DNA from: Gemmatimonadaceae bacterium | GTDB lineage: Bacteria > Gemmatimonadota > Gemmatimonadetes > Gemmatimonadales > Gemmatimonadaceae | Length of the DNA stretch: 64,000 bases | Direction of reading: 5' to 3' | NCBI GenBank assembly: GCA_036496605.1 | Contig: DASXKV010000054.1 | Location: 186,001 to 250,000 of the forward strand | Shown: positions 35,484 through 43,766 of the stretch, in pieces | How the letters are laid out: each line of letters opens with the position of its first letter | Position numbering within the stretch: the stretch's first letter is position 1 | Program-made: the position numbers and the translations under genes | The notes under the pieces: model-generated | The model's database searches: none | What the model saw: the letters and a program-made list of their open reading frames with translations, nothing else | Told to the model about the DNA's origin: nothing

Positions 35484-35760
35484 TCTCGCCGGGTTTCGCT
35501 AGAGTCGCCACGTGGTTTCAGAACATCGCGCTGCGCTGCTCGTCTATCGACTCACGAAGTCGTCGTTCTGGGTGGGCGTCGCGAACTTCGCGCAGTTCAT
35601 CGGCGTCGTGATACTCGCGCCCTGGGTGGGCACGGCCGCGGATCGCATGGCCCTGGTTGGCCCACGTGCGGCGACGATCATGATGGCGCTACCAACGGCC
35701 GGCGCCGTCCTGCTCGCGTTCGAAGTAAAGCACTGCGCCGCCCGCGCTCATGCGCCGAGC
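35484..35760 (+). pseudogene. Frameshifted fragment of an MFS transporter
   Basis: The first frame reads ISPGFARVATWFQNIAL up to about 35533. One base is then missing, and the protein continues in the next frame as ALLVYRLTKSSFWVGVANFA, QFIGVVILAPWVGTAADRM and IMMALPTAGAVLLAFEV. Together they match helices 1-3 of EntS-like MFS exporters, including the GxxADR motif after helix 2. The sequence stops against the ligD 3' end. Only about 90 of an expected 400 residues remain, so it is a relic broken by a one-base deletion and a 3' loss. Confidence 0.75.
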
Positions 35761-38405
35761 TCACGGGCCAACCGCTGAAGGACCGCCTGGAGATCCGGGT
35801 TTTCCTGGAGGACCCCGACGCCAGGGTCAATCGTTAGGCTCTGCATCCGCGCGACGGCATTCTTGATCGTGAAGTTCCTGGGATCGAGTGCCTCCTCGAC
35901 TTCTTCCCAACGTAAGGGCATCGACACCGTTGCGCCGGGCAAGGGCCGTACGCTGAACGGCGCGACGATCGTCTGGCCGTGACGATTCTGTAAGTAATCC
36001 AGATACACCTTGTCGCCGCGTCTGGTGACATGCCGGACGATCGTGCCGATGTCGCCGAGCTCGCGCAGAACGCAGCGGGCGAGCAGCTCGCCAAGCGTTC
36101 GCGACTGCGCGTACGTGCACTGCCTGCCTAACGGGAGAAGGATGTGGAGGCCGGTCTTCCCCGTCGTCTTCACGTAGTTCGGCAGCTCGATCATTTCGCA
36201 CAGCCGGTGAAGTACCTGCGCCGTGCGAATGACGTCGCCGAAGGGCGCTTCCTTGGGATCGAGATCGATGACGCACCAGTCGGGAAGCTCGAGCGAGCCG
36301 ACGCGACTCGCCCAGATGTGAAGCGGGATCGAACCGAGGTTGGCGATGTATTGGAGTGAGTCCTCGTCGTCGCACACGAAGTAGCGGATCTCGCGCTGCG
36401 TGTCCTCGCTCCAGATGTGGATCGTGCGGATCCATTCGGGGGCAAACTCGGGCGCGTCCTTCTGATAGAACGATTTGCCATCGATGCCGTCGGGATAGCG
36501 CGTCATCACGAGCGGGCGGTTGCGCAGATAGGGCAGCATCCATGGCGCGATCGACTTGTAGTACTCGATCAGATCGCCCTTGGTGTATCGCTCGTTAGGC
36601 CAATAGACTTTCTTCAGGTTCGAGAAATTGATGGTCTTGCGGACAGGGGCCAGGGGCTTGGGGCTGGGGGCAAGGCTGTCATCCCGAGCGGAGCGAGGGA
36701 CCTGCTTTTCGCCGGGCTCGTCCAAGGCAGATCCCTCGCTTTCCGCCGGATGACGTTGGTCGCCTGCCTCGGAATGACCTTGTCGCACGCAGTCCCGCGG
36801 CGGCTTGTCAGTCCTGAGGCGCTCGAAGGTCGAGTGACGCAGCAAGCCATCCGGAGTCCATTCGCGGAAGCGCACCTCGACCACCGTCACCGGCTCGACC
36901 CACGTCGTCGTCTTGGCGTCCGGCACGTCCTGCGTGACGCCGCCGCCGACGAGCGGACCGGTGCACGGCGGCGTGTCGCGCACGAGTGCCGCGAGCTCGC
37001 TATCGAGCTTTGTGAGCATATTCTCATCGAAGCCCGTCCCCACGCGACCGGCGTAGACAAGGGCATCGCCGACGTAATCGGCGAGTTGGAGCGCGCCGAG
37101 GTGACTCCGGCCGCCTTTCGGGGCGGTGAAGCCAACGACGACGAAGTCGCTCGTCGGTTCTCGCTTGATCTTGATCCACTTCTCGGTCCGACCAGCGCGA
37201 TACGGCGCGTCGGCCTTCTTGGCGATGACGCCCTCGAGCCCGAGCTTGGCCACCTGGTCGAGAAACGCCTCGCCCTCACGCTCGATGTGATCGAGCATTC
37301 GGACGGGGCCCAACTTCGGGAGCGCTTCCTTGAGAAACTCCTTGCGCCTAACGAGTGGCAACGATCGCAGATCGAACCCGTCCAACGCAAGCAGATCGAA
37401 TGCGTAATACGTCGCGGGCAGCTCGACGGCCGCGCGCTTGACGTCGATCGGCGACGTGAGGCGACCACGCTGCTGCAGTCGCGAGAAGCGCGGGATGCCC
37501 TGCTCGTCCAGCACCACGACCTCGCCGTCGACGACGATGTCGTCGACCGGGAGCGCCTTGATTGCGCGCGCCACTTCCGGGAACACGTCGGTGTAATCGT
37601 TGCCGTTGCGCGTGAGGAGGCGCGCTTCACCACGCTGCTTGCCGGCAATCAGACGATAGCCGTCGAGCTTCAGCTCGAATATCCATCCATCGCGGGTGAA
37701 CGCCGCGTTCTGCGCTTCGGCGAGCATCGGCTTCACCGTGGCGGCGTCGACGTGTTGCCTAACGGCGCCCGCCGCGTCGACGGCGGTCCGGAGACGCGTC
37801 GCCGGCGTGATCCCGGCCTTCACCTCGTCGACGGTGAGGCCCGACAGTACGGATTCCTCGGGAAACTGATCGCCGGGGCTCTTGACCCAGGCGTCGCGCT
37901 CCTTGATGAGGAGCCAATCGCGCTCGCTCTTCTTGATCTTCACGAGCGTCCATTTCCCGTGCAGTTTGTAGCCCTTGAGCTCGAAGAGGAGCTTGCCCTT
38001 CTCCAAGCCTTCGCGCCAATCCTCGAGTGGCACCCATTCGCCGCGGTCCCACACGATCACGCCGCCAGCACCGTAATTCCCCTTCGGTATGATGCCTTCG
38101 AAGTCGCCGTACTCGAGTGGGTGATCCTCCACCTTCACGGCGAGTCGCTTGTCGTTCATGTCATATGACGGCCCTTTCGGCACGGCCCACGATCGCAGGA
38201 CGCCTTCCATCTCGAGGCGGAGATCGAAGTGCAACTGGCGCGCGGCGTGTTTGTGCACCACGAATAGTCGGCCGATGGCGGGCGACACGTCCCCACCGAA
38301 CGGCTCGGTCGTGCGATCCGGCGAGCGCTTCGCTCGATAGGTGCTGAGACTATCGGCGGACTCGGCCGGTGCGTCGGGCGCATCGGAGTCACTTCGATCC
38401 GTCAT
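35748..38405 (-). CDS. ligD: Multifunctional DNA ligase D (PE - LIG - POL)
   Basis: The protein has 885 aa. The phosphoesterase domain spans about 45-170 (FVVHKHAARQLHFDLRLEME, WAVPKGPS, DHPLEYGDFEGIIPKGNYG). The ATP-dependent ligase core follows with nucleophile Lys246 in FELKLDGYR and VDGEVVVLD, SDFVVVGFTAP. A 50-residue linker (about 538-588) is derived from a palindromic repeat. The polymerase/primase domain (about 590-885) has WPNERYTKGDLIEYYKSIAP, CVIDLDPKEAPFGDV and TGKTGLHILLPLG. LigD with Ku repairs double-strand breaks by end joining. Domain order PE-LIG-POL is the one common outside actinobacteria. It diverges from ku and carries five GCCTAACG words. Confidence 0.96.
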   Translation of the reverse strand: MTDRSDSDAPDAPAESADSLSTYRAKRSPDRTTEPFGGDVSPAIGRLFVVHKHAARQLHFDLRLEMEGVLRSWAVPKGPSYDMNDKRLAVKVEDHPLEYGDFEGIIPKGNYGAGGVIVWDRGEWVPLEDWREGLEKGKLLFELKGYKLHGKWTLVKIKKSERDWLLIKERDAWVKSPGDQFPEESVLSGLTVDEVKAGITPATRLRTAVDAAGAVRQHVDAATVKPMLAEAQNAAFTRDGWIFELKLDGYRLIAGKQRGEARLLTRNGNDYTDVFPEVARAIKALPVDDIVVDGEVVVLDEQGIPRFSRLQQRGRLTSPIDVKRAAVELPATYYAFDLLALDGFDLRSLPLVRRKEFLKEALPKLGPVRMLDHIEREGEAFLDQVAKLGLEGVIAKKADAPYRAGRTEKWIKIKREPTSDFVVVGFTAPKGGRSHLGALQLADYVGDALVYAGRVGTGFDENMLTKLDSELAALVRDTPPCTGPLVGGGVTQDVPDAKTTTWVEPVTVVEVRFREWTPDGLLRHSTFERLRTDKPPRDCVRQGHSEAGDQRHPAESEGSALDEPGEKQVPRSARDDSLAPSPKPLAPVRKTINFSNLKKVYWPNERYTKGDLIEYYKSIAPWMLPYLRNRPLVMTRYPDGIDGKSFYQKDAPEFAPEWIRTIHIWSEDTQREIRYFVCDDEDSLQYIANLGSIPLHIWASRVGSLELPDWCVIDLDPKEAPFGDVIRTAQVLHRLCEMIELPNYVKTTGKTGLHILLPLGRQCTYAQSRTLGELLARCVLRELGDIGTIVRHVTRRGDKVYLDYLQNRHGQTIVAPFSVRPLPGATVSMPLRWEEVEEALDPRNFTIKNAVARMQSLTIDPGVGVLQENPDLQAVLQRLARELGA
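36676..36782. repeat. Palindromic GTCATCCCGAGCG element inside ligD linker
   Basis: gtcatcccgagcggagcgag (with gacctgc) on the left and gcagatccctcgc with ggatgac on the right form an inverted repeat about 80 bp long, followed by a half-copy gcctgcctcggaatgacctt. Flanking aggggcttggggctgggggc resembles intergenic word-repeats. Such elements are normally intergenic. Here the whole element is translated in frame as the low-complexity segment AGDQRHPAESEGSALDEPGE between LIG and POL. Confidence 0.7.
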
Positions 38406-38451
38406 GTTCGTCCAGTGAGGTGCCGGGTGCTAGATGCGAGCACAGGCTGGC

Positions 38452-38465
38452 ATCACAAATGTGAT
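38452..38465. promoter_or_regulatory. Candidate operator ATCACA-AA-TGTGAT between ligD and ku
   Basis: A perfect 6-bp-arm palindrome lies in the 134-bp divergent space, 47 bp from the ligD start and 75 bp from the ku start. A shared regulator for both NHEJ genes is plausible. The half-site order is opposite to a CRP site, so CRP is not implied. Confidence 0.35.
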
Positions 38466-38539
38466 TCTCGCGTGATTGAAGTGGAAAACATGATCGACGG
38501 CTTGTACCTTCGAGAACGTACCCCATAACCCGACTGCTC

Positions 38540-39352
38540 ATGCCTGCGCGCTCGATCGCTTCGGCCACGATCTCCTTCGGGCTCGTCTCCGTTCCGGTCA
38601 ATCTCTACTCGTCCGCGGAATCGAAGACAAGCGTCTCGTTCAACATGCTGCACAAGAAGTGCAACACCCGCCTCAAGCAGCAGTACATCTGTCAGAAGGA
38701 CAGCGAGATCGTCGGTCGAGAGGATACCGTCAAGGGTTACGAATTCGCTAAAGATCAGTATGTCGTCTTCACCCCCGAGGAGCTCAAGGCGCTCGAGGAG
38801 AAGGCGACGGGGATGATCGAGGTCGTCGAGTTCGTACCACTCGCCAAGGTCCAGCGCGAGTATCTCGAGAAGGTGTACTATCTCGGGCCGGAAAAGGGTG
38901 GCGATCGCGCCTATCGCCTCTTGTGCAAGGCCCTCGAGGAGACAGGCCGCGCCGCGCTCGGCCAGTACTCGGCGCGCGGACAGCAGTATCTGATTCTGCT
39001 TCGACCGTATAACAACTGCCTCGTGATGGAGCAGCTGCATTACGCGGACGAGGTGCGCGCAACGGCGGAAGTGCCGATTCCGACGGGCGACATCAAGCCG
39101 GCGGAGCTCGCGCTCGCGAAGCAGCTCATCGATCAGACGGCAAACGACAACTTCGAGCCGCAGAAGTACAAGGACACGGTGCGCGAGCGCGTGCTCGAGA
39201 CGATTCAGCGTAAGGTCGATGGCCAGGACATCACGTCGTCCGACGTCGCGCCGGATTCCGGCGGCAAGATCGTCGACCTCATGGAAGCGCTCAAGGCCAG
39301 CCTCGCGCGATCGGAGGGGGGGGAGGAAGCGCCGGCGCGCAAGGTGTCGTGA
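38540..39352 (+). CDS. ku: Non-homologous end-joining protein Ku
   Basis: The protein has 270 aa, a normal bacterial Ku length. It starts MPARSIASATISFGLVSVPV, NLYSSAESKTSVSFNMLHKK, then contains IVGREDTVKGYEFAKDQYVV, FVPLAKVQREYLEKVYYLGP and LRPYNNCLVMEQLHYADEVR; the C-terminal tail is short and mildly acidic. Ku forms a ring-shaped homodimer that threads onto DNA ends and recruits LigD. It diverges from ligD across 134 bp. Its stop overlaps the DUF72 start in GTGA (39349-39352). Confidence 0.97.
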   Translation: MPARSIASATISFGLVSVPVNLYSSAESKTSVSFNMLHKKCNTRLKQQYICQKDSEIVGREDTVKGYEFAKDQYVVFTPEELKALEEKATGMIEVVEFVPLAKVQREYLEKVYYLGPEKGGDRAYRLLCKALEETGRAALGQYSARGQQYLILLRPYNNCLVMEQLHYADEVRATAEVPIPTGDIKPAELALAKQLIDQTANDNFEPQKYKDTVRERVLETIQRKVDGQDITSSDVAPDSGGKIVDLMEALKASLARSEGGEEAPARKVS

Positions 39353-40056
39353 GGCTCCTCGCCGGCACCAGCGGGTACGCGTTCAAGGAGTGGAAGGGCG
39401 TCTTCTATCCGCCCGAAATCGGCGATGATGCGTGGTTACGCTATTACGCCGGCCAATTCCCGACGGTCGAGATCAATAACACCTTCTACCGGCTGCCCAG
39501 GCAGCCGGTGCTCCAGGAGTGGGCGGCGCAGGTCCCGGAGCAGTTCACGTTCTCGATCAAGGCCAGCATGCGCATTACGCATCATGCGAGGCTCAAGCCG
39601 GAGTGCGCATCGGCGCTCGACTTCTTGTTGCACAACACGTCGGTACTGGGCGACCGTCTCGGGCCGATTCTCTTTCAGTTGCCGCCGAACATGGAGAAGG
39701 ATCTTCAGCGGCTGCGTGGTTTTCTCGGGTTGCTGCCGCCGAATCGTCGCTTCACGATCGAGTTCCGTCACGAGAGCTGGTTCGACAACGAGGTCTACGC
39801 GGCGCTGCGCGAGCACGACGTCGCCATGTGTCTCAACGAGCAAGAGGACTTCGCGTGCCCGATCCACGCGACCGCATCGTGGGGCTACGTGCGTTTGCAT
39901 CGATTGGATTACGACGCTGCGACGTTAGGCAGGTGGGCGTCATGCATCGGCGGACAGGGCTGGAGCGATGCGTACGTGTATTTCAAACACGACGAGGGCG
40001 TGGGCTCGGGCCCGCCCGCGGTCGGCGCGTTCCTGCAGGCGAGCGCTGCAGTTTAG
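39349..40056 (+). CDS. DUF72 (YecE-like) protein coupled to Ku
   Basis: The protein has 235 aa from GTG 39349, which shares GTGA with the ku stop. It is a DUF72 TIM-barrel-like protein: LLAGTSGYAFKEWKGVFYPP, WLRYYAGQFPTVEINNTFYR, LPRQPVLQEWAAQVPEQFTF, ILFQLPPNMEKDLQRLRGFL, FTIEFRHESWFDNEVYAAL, and a C-terminal DAYVYFKHDEG. DUF72 proteins resemble xylose-isomerase/endonuclease-IV folds and have no agreed function. Translational coupling to Ku suggests a DNA-repair or end-processing role here, which is inference. One CGTTAGGC word is near the end. Confidence 0.9.
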   Translation: MRLLAGTSGYAFKEWKGVFYPPEIGDDAWLRYYAGQFPTVEINNTFYRLPRQPVLQEWAAQVPEQFTFSIKASMRITHHARLKPECASALDFLLHNTSVLGDRLGPILFQLPPNMEKDLQRLRGFLGLLPPNRRFTIEFRHESWFDNEVYAALREHDVAMCLNEQEDFACPIHATASWGYVRLHRLDYDAATLGRWASCIGGQGWSDAYVYFKHDEGVGSGPPAVGAFLQASAAV

Positions 40057-40129
40057 CGCTCGCGCCAGGCTCGCAGGACCGGGGCCGCTCCGGACACTAT
40101 GACAACCGAACACGAGCCGGGCCTGCATC

Positions 40130-40786
40130 CTAACGACCTTCGATCCAGGCGCGCGTCGCGGCACCAACCTCCGCGAGAACCTCGGCGTCGGTTCGTCCTG
40201 ACGACTTGAGGACGTGAAACGAATGATCCGCGCCCTCGAGCCAGTGCATTCGGAAATTCGATCCGAGCCGCGGGAGCACTGCCTCCATGAGATCGCGACG
40301 GCACAAAGGATCGCGCGTTCCATTGAAGCAGATTGCCGGCATCGTTATGCTCGGCAAATGCGCATCGCGGAGTCGGTCTGGCTTGCCCGCGGGATGCAGT
40401 GGATACGCGAGTAGCAGCAGCGCGTCGCACTGGATCTTGTCGGCAGCGAGCATCGATGCGGCGCGGCCGCCCATCGAACGGCCGCCGATGATCAAACGGC
40501 CCTTGTGCTCCACCTCGGACATCACCGCTTCGATGCAGGCCCGCAGGACCGGCATCGGATCCGGCCGGCCACTCTTCTTCTCGGAATACGGGAAGTTGAA
40601 TCGCACCACATCCAGTCCACGTCCGCGAAACTCCTTCGCCACGGCTTGAATGCCGCGATCGTGCATGTTGCCGCCAGCGCCGTGTGCGCACACGAAGGTG
40701 CCGACAGCGTCGCCCGAGGTCGCCGACTCGTGGAGCACCGAGACTTCGACCTCATCCTCGATCCGTACCTTCCAACTCTTGTTCAT
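40130..40786 (-). CDS. Small alpha/beta hydrolase (Tex30/KANL3-like)
   Basis: The protein has 218 aa. It shows TFVCAHGAGGNMHDRGIQA, VRFNFPYSEKKSGRPDPMP, the nucleophile in GGRSMGGRAASML, CFNGTRDPLCRRDLM and WLEGADHSFHVL (acid and His). The family comprises predicted dienelactone-hydrolase-like enzymes of unknown substrate. Its ATG overlaps the helicase stop in ATGA (40783-40786), so it is the second gene of a coupled operon with the helicase-nuclease. Confidence 0.88.
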   Translation of the reverse strand: MNKSWKVRIEDEVEVSVLHESATSGDAVGTFVCAHGAGGNMHDRGIQAVAKEFRGRGLDVVRFNFPYSEKKSGRPDPMPVLRACIEAVMSEVEHKGRLIIGGRSMGGRAASMLAADKIQCDALLLLAYPLHPAGKPDRLRDAHLPSITMPAICFNGTRDPLCRRDLMEAVLPRLGSNFRMHWLEGADHSFHVLKSSGRTDAEVLAEVGAATRAWIEGR

Positions 40787-43686
40787 TGCACGAGCAATCC
40801 CATCTCGTCGAGAAAGCGGTGACCACCGGTGCGCTGTCCGCCACGGCGCTCGGCGCGCGTCAACACCAGCCGGTCGCGGGCGCGCGTCATGCCGACGTAT
40901 AGCAGACGTCGCGCTTCTTCTATCTCCTTCTGCGTCGCCGGATGAAGCCGAGTGCCGCCGGGCAGCTGACCGTCTTCGACGCCGAGGATGTACACACGCG
41001 AGAATTCGAGTCCTTTGGTCGAATGCAGAGTCAGCAAGTTCACACGTTCGCGCGCCGGCACAACGCCATCCTTGCTCGATAGCGCCACACGTTCGAGTAG
41101 CTCGTCGATCTGGTCGCCTAAAGATTCAGTGGTGCACGCTTGCATCAATCGGCGAAGTCGCCCCATCGCCACCGGATATCGCTCGGACGCCTTCCGCTCG
41201 GCCCGAACGCGCCGCATCGCCTCTTCCCCGCCCAGCAGCTGGATGAGAACGCGAGCGGTGGGCAGCGTTGGGTCGCCGGCGAGCTCGCGCTCCGCACGAT
41301 AGAACTCGAGGCAGTCGCTGTAGCGGCCGAGGGAGAAAGGCCGGCAGAGACGGCGCAGCAGCTGACCCTCGTCATCGAGGTCGCCGTTCCAGAGCGCGAG
41401 CGCGACGCCGAGATAATCGAGGACGTGGACGAGGGACGTCTTCCGCGCCCGGACGATCTTGGATTCGCCCAGTGCGAGAAAGACATGACCGAGTGTGCGC
41501 GCGTCGTCGAGCGCGCGGTGCGAGATGCCGGGATCGATGCCGAAGCGCGCCGCAAGATCGGAAAGCTTCGCGCTGCCGGAATGCAGCTCGCGCGCGAGGG
41601 GTAGTGTATCATACGTGCAGTGTTCCGCGCCCGTGAGCCGGCGCAGCAGCGGGAAGTCGAACTGGTACCCATTGTGCGCGACGAGCACGTCGGACCCACA
41701 GAATTCCGCGACCCGCGGCCAGACTTCTTCCAGGTACGGTGCGTGGGCAACGTCGCGCTCCGTGATCTGGTGCGCACGCGCCGCGCCCGGCGTGATTGGA
41801 CACCGCGGCCTAACGAGCATCGAGAGCTCGTCGCGAATCACCCCGTCGCGGACGCGCACGGCCGCGATCTCGACGATCTCCGCGCTGGCAACGTTGGTGT
41901 CGGTCGTCTCGAGATCGATCGCGGTGAAGTCGCGGAATTCGTTCCGGAAACTCCCCATGCGAAGGAGCTGTGCCGCTTTGAATAGCGCGACGGGGCTTGT
42001 CGTCTCGAGCGAAGGATGACAAGGGGAGTCGTTGCCCTCCCCGGGATGACAAACCGCCACGCCCACCTCGGCGAGCATGCCCTTGAGAGCGATCTCGGCG
42101 CCGCCGAGACGGGGGAGCACGATCGGGGTCCGCGTGCGCACGGCGCGACCGAGGTGGTCCGCCAGCTCTACCACCGCTGGATCGCCCGCCGGATCCGTGA
42201 GCGCATCATGATGCTCCTCGAGCGTCGTGCGATAGACCCCGACGCGCTGCGAGAGGATCTCCTCGACGAGTGAGCCGACCGCCGCATGCCGTCTGCCTAA
42301 CGCAGCGAGGTTGCGCAGCGTGTAGAGCGCACGCTTGATCTTTTTCGCGTCGCCGTGCTCGCGCGGCAACGCGTTGGCGGCCAGCTGTAGTTGAGCGACG
42401 AGCGAACGCGTCGTTCCCGCTTTCGCCCGCGCATCGTCGACCAGTGGCCCAGGCAGGACGACTTCGAGAAAGCCGTCGTCCTGCAGGTCATCGCGATGCG
42501 CGATGACCCGGAGCGCGGCAACGACATACTCGCACACCGGGTCCTCGCCGAGCGCACGCCCCTGAGCGAGCCGGCAGGGCAATCCAGCGCTGAGCAAACC
42601 CGCCTCGGCGAGATCGCCGATCTGGTGCTTGCGGTACAGTAGCGCGTAGTCGCCCCAGGAGAGCCCGTGGCGCGTGCGGTCGCGACGCAAATCTTCGATA
42701 ACCCATGCGATCTCGCTGTCCTCATCGGGGAACGTGCGCGCCATGACATCGAAGGGAGAATCGCGATCGACGGCGAGCTCCTTCCGGCCGAGGAGCGGCG
42801 CGTTGATCTCGATGAGCCGATGCGCGCGATTGACGATCGTGCGCGGGCACCGGCGATTCTCGCGCAGCTGGACGTGACGACGGAGTGAGAAGTCGTTCAT
42901 GAAAGTCAGAAACACTCGTGGGTCCGCTCCCGCCCACGAGTAGATCGACTGATCGTCGTCGCCCACGGCGAAGACGTGCCGGTGCGCGCGGCCGATATCG
43001 CGAATCACCGAGTACTGAACAGGATTGAGGTCCTGAAACTCGTCGACGAGAATGCAGTCCCAGCGGGCGGCAATGCGCGTCACCACGTTGGCATCGCCGA
43101 GAAGCTCGGCCGTCCTGAGCACGAGCTGGTCGAAATCGACGAGATTGCGATCGTCGAGAAACCGTTGATAGCGATCGAAGATGTCGCCGTCGCGCGAGTA
43201 CTCGAAGGATGCGCTGCAGAAACGGTGCGTCGCAAACCGCGTGAGGAGCCGGCCGTGCCAGCGGTTTGGAACGCCAAGCCGGCGCAACACGGCGCGCTGC
43301 TGGCGATCGTCGACGATCCCGAAGCCGCGCTCGAGTCCGACTCGATCGCCAAATTCGCGCAGCAGCTCGGCGCAGAAGGCGTGAATGGTACCGGTCTTGA
43401 CCGTCGCGGCGGAGTTCCCTAACGAGCGAGCGAGTCGCTCGGCGATCTCACCCGCGGCCTTGTTGGTAAAGGTGAAGGCGCAGAGTCGCTCGGGCCGAAG
43501 CGCGAGCGTCCCGATGAGGTAACGAATGCGCTCGATGAGACAGAAGGTCTTCCCGGCGCCTGGTCCGGCGAGGACGAGGAGTGGCTCGCGTCCGGCCTCG
43601 ATCGCCTCACGCTGTGACGGCGACGGCACCAGCGTGGGTGCTAGGAACAGCGGTACCGTCGATTCGCCGATCAGATGTGTGGTCAC
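40783..43686 (-). CDS. UvrD/Rep-family helicase with internal DnaQ-like exonuclease domain
   Basis: The protein has 967 aa. Helicase motifs: Q-motif PSPSQREAIEAG, Walker A LAGPGAGKTFCLI (41-47), FTNKAAGEIAERL, DEFQDLNPVQYSVI, GDDDQSIYSWAGA. Near residues 585-750 a complete DEDDh exonuclease interrupts the helicase: FTAIDLETT, VLVAHNGYQFDFPLLRRL, HRALDDARTLGHVFL. The helicase then resumes with LLTLHSTKGLEFSRVYILG and RRLLYVGMTRARDRLVLTRA. The junction just before the exonuclease is encoded by GATGACA-type repeat sequence (41990-42055). It likely unwinds and digests DNA in repair or recombination; it is not RecB. It is coupled to the small hydrolase gene. Confidence 0.92.
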   Translation of the reverse strand: MTTHLIGESTVPLFLAPTLVPSPSQREAIEAGREPLLVLAGPGAGKTFCLIERIRYLIGTLALRPERLCAFTFTNKAAGEIAERLARSLGNSAATVKTGTIHAFCAELLREFGDRVGLERGFGIVDDRQQRAVLRRLGVPNRWHGRLLTRFATHRFCSASFEYSRDGDIFDRYQRFLDDRNLVDFDQLVLRTAELLGDANVVTRIAARWDCILVDEFQDLNPVQYSVIRDIGRAHRHVFAVGDDDQSIYSWAGADPRVFLTFMNDFSLRRHVQLRENRRCPRTIVNRAHRLIEINAPLLGRKELAVDRDSPFDVMARTFPDEDSEIAWVIEDLRRDRTRHGLSWGDYALLYRKHQIGDLAEAGLLSAGLPCRLAQGRALGEDPVCEYVVAALRVIAHRDDLQDDGFLEVVLPGPLVDDARAKAGTTRSLVAQLQLAANALPREHGDAKKIKRALYTLRNLAALGRRHAAVGSLVEEILSQRVGVYRTTLEEHHDALTDPAGDPAVVELADHLGRAVRTRTPIVLPRLGGAEIALKGMLAEVGVAVCHPGEGNDSPCHPSLETTSPVALFKAAQLLRMGSFRNEFRDFTAIDLETTDTNVASAEIVEIAAVRVRDGVIRDELSMLVRPRCPITPGAARAHQITERDVAHAPYLEEVWPRVAEFCGSDVLVAHNGYQFDFPLLRRLTGAEHCTYDTLPLARELHSGSAKLSDLAARFGIDPGISHRALDDARTLGHVFLALGESKIVRARKTSLVHVLDYLGVALALWNGDLDDEGQLLRRLCRPFSLGRYSDCLEFYRAERELAGDPTLPTARVLIQLLGGEEAMRRVRAERKASERYPVAMGRLRRLMQACTTESLGDQIDELLERVALSSKDGVVPARERVNLLTLHSTKGLEFSRVYILGVEDGQLPGGTRLHPATQKEIEEARRLLYVGMTRARDRLVLTRAERRGGQRTGGHRFLDEMGLLVQ
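41995..42055. repeat. Short GATGACA repeat element at the helicase-exonuclease junction
   Basis: gagcgaaggatgacaagggg and cctccccgggatgacaaacc give two direct ggatgaca copies and a ggggag/ctcccc hairpin. The wording matches the GTCATCC elements at 36676 and 60771. It is translated in frame as CHPGEGNDSPCHPSLETTSP. Confidence 0.5.
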
Positions 43687-43766
43687 GACGTCGTCAGGAC
43701 GTTGTCATCGTGCCGTAAGGTGCCCCGGTCCATAGTCAGCGTGATCCTAACTCACCCGAGGTCGAT

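Noticed and set aside
36417-38168. 583-codon reading frame antisense to ligD
   Set aside because: High-GC shadow of LigD; no start context, no family resemblance, and ligD is unambiguous.
38452-38465. CRP/FNR binding site
   Set aside because: Half-sites are in the opposite order (ATCACA then TGTGAT) and the spacer is 2 bp, not 6.
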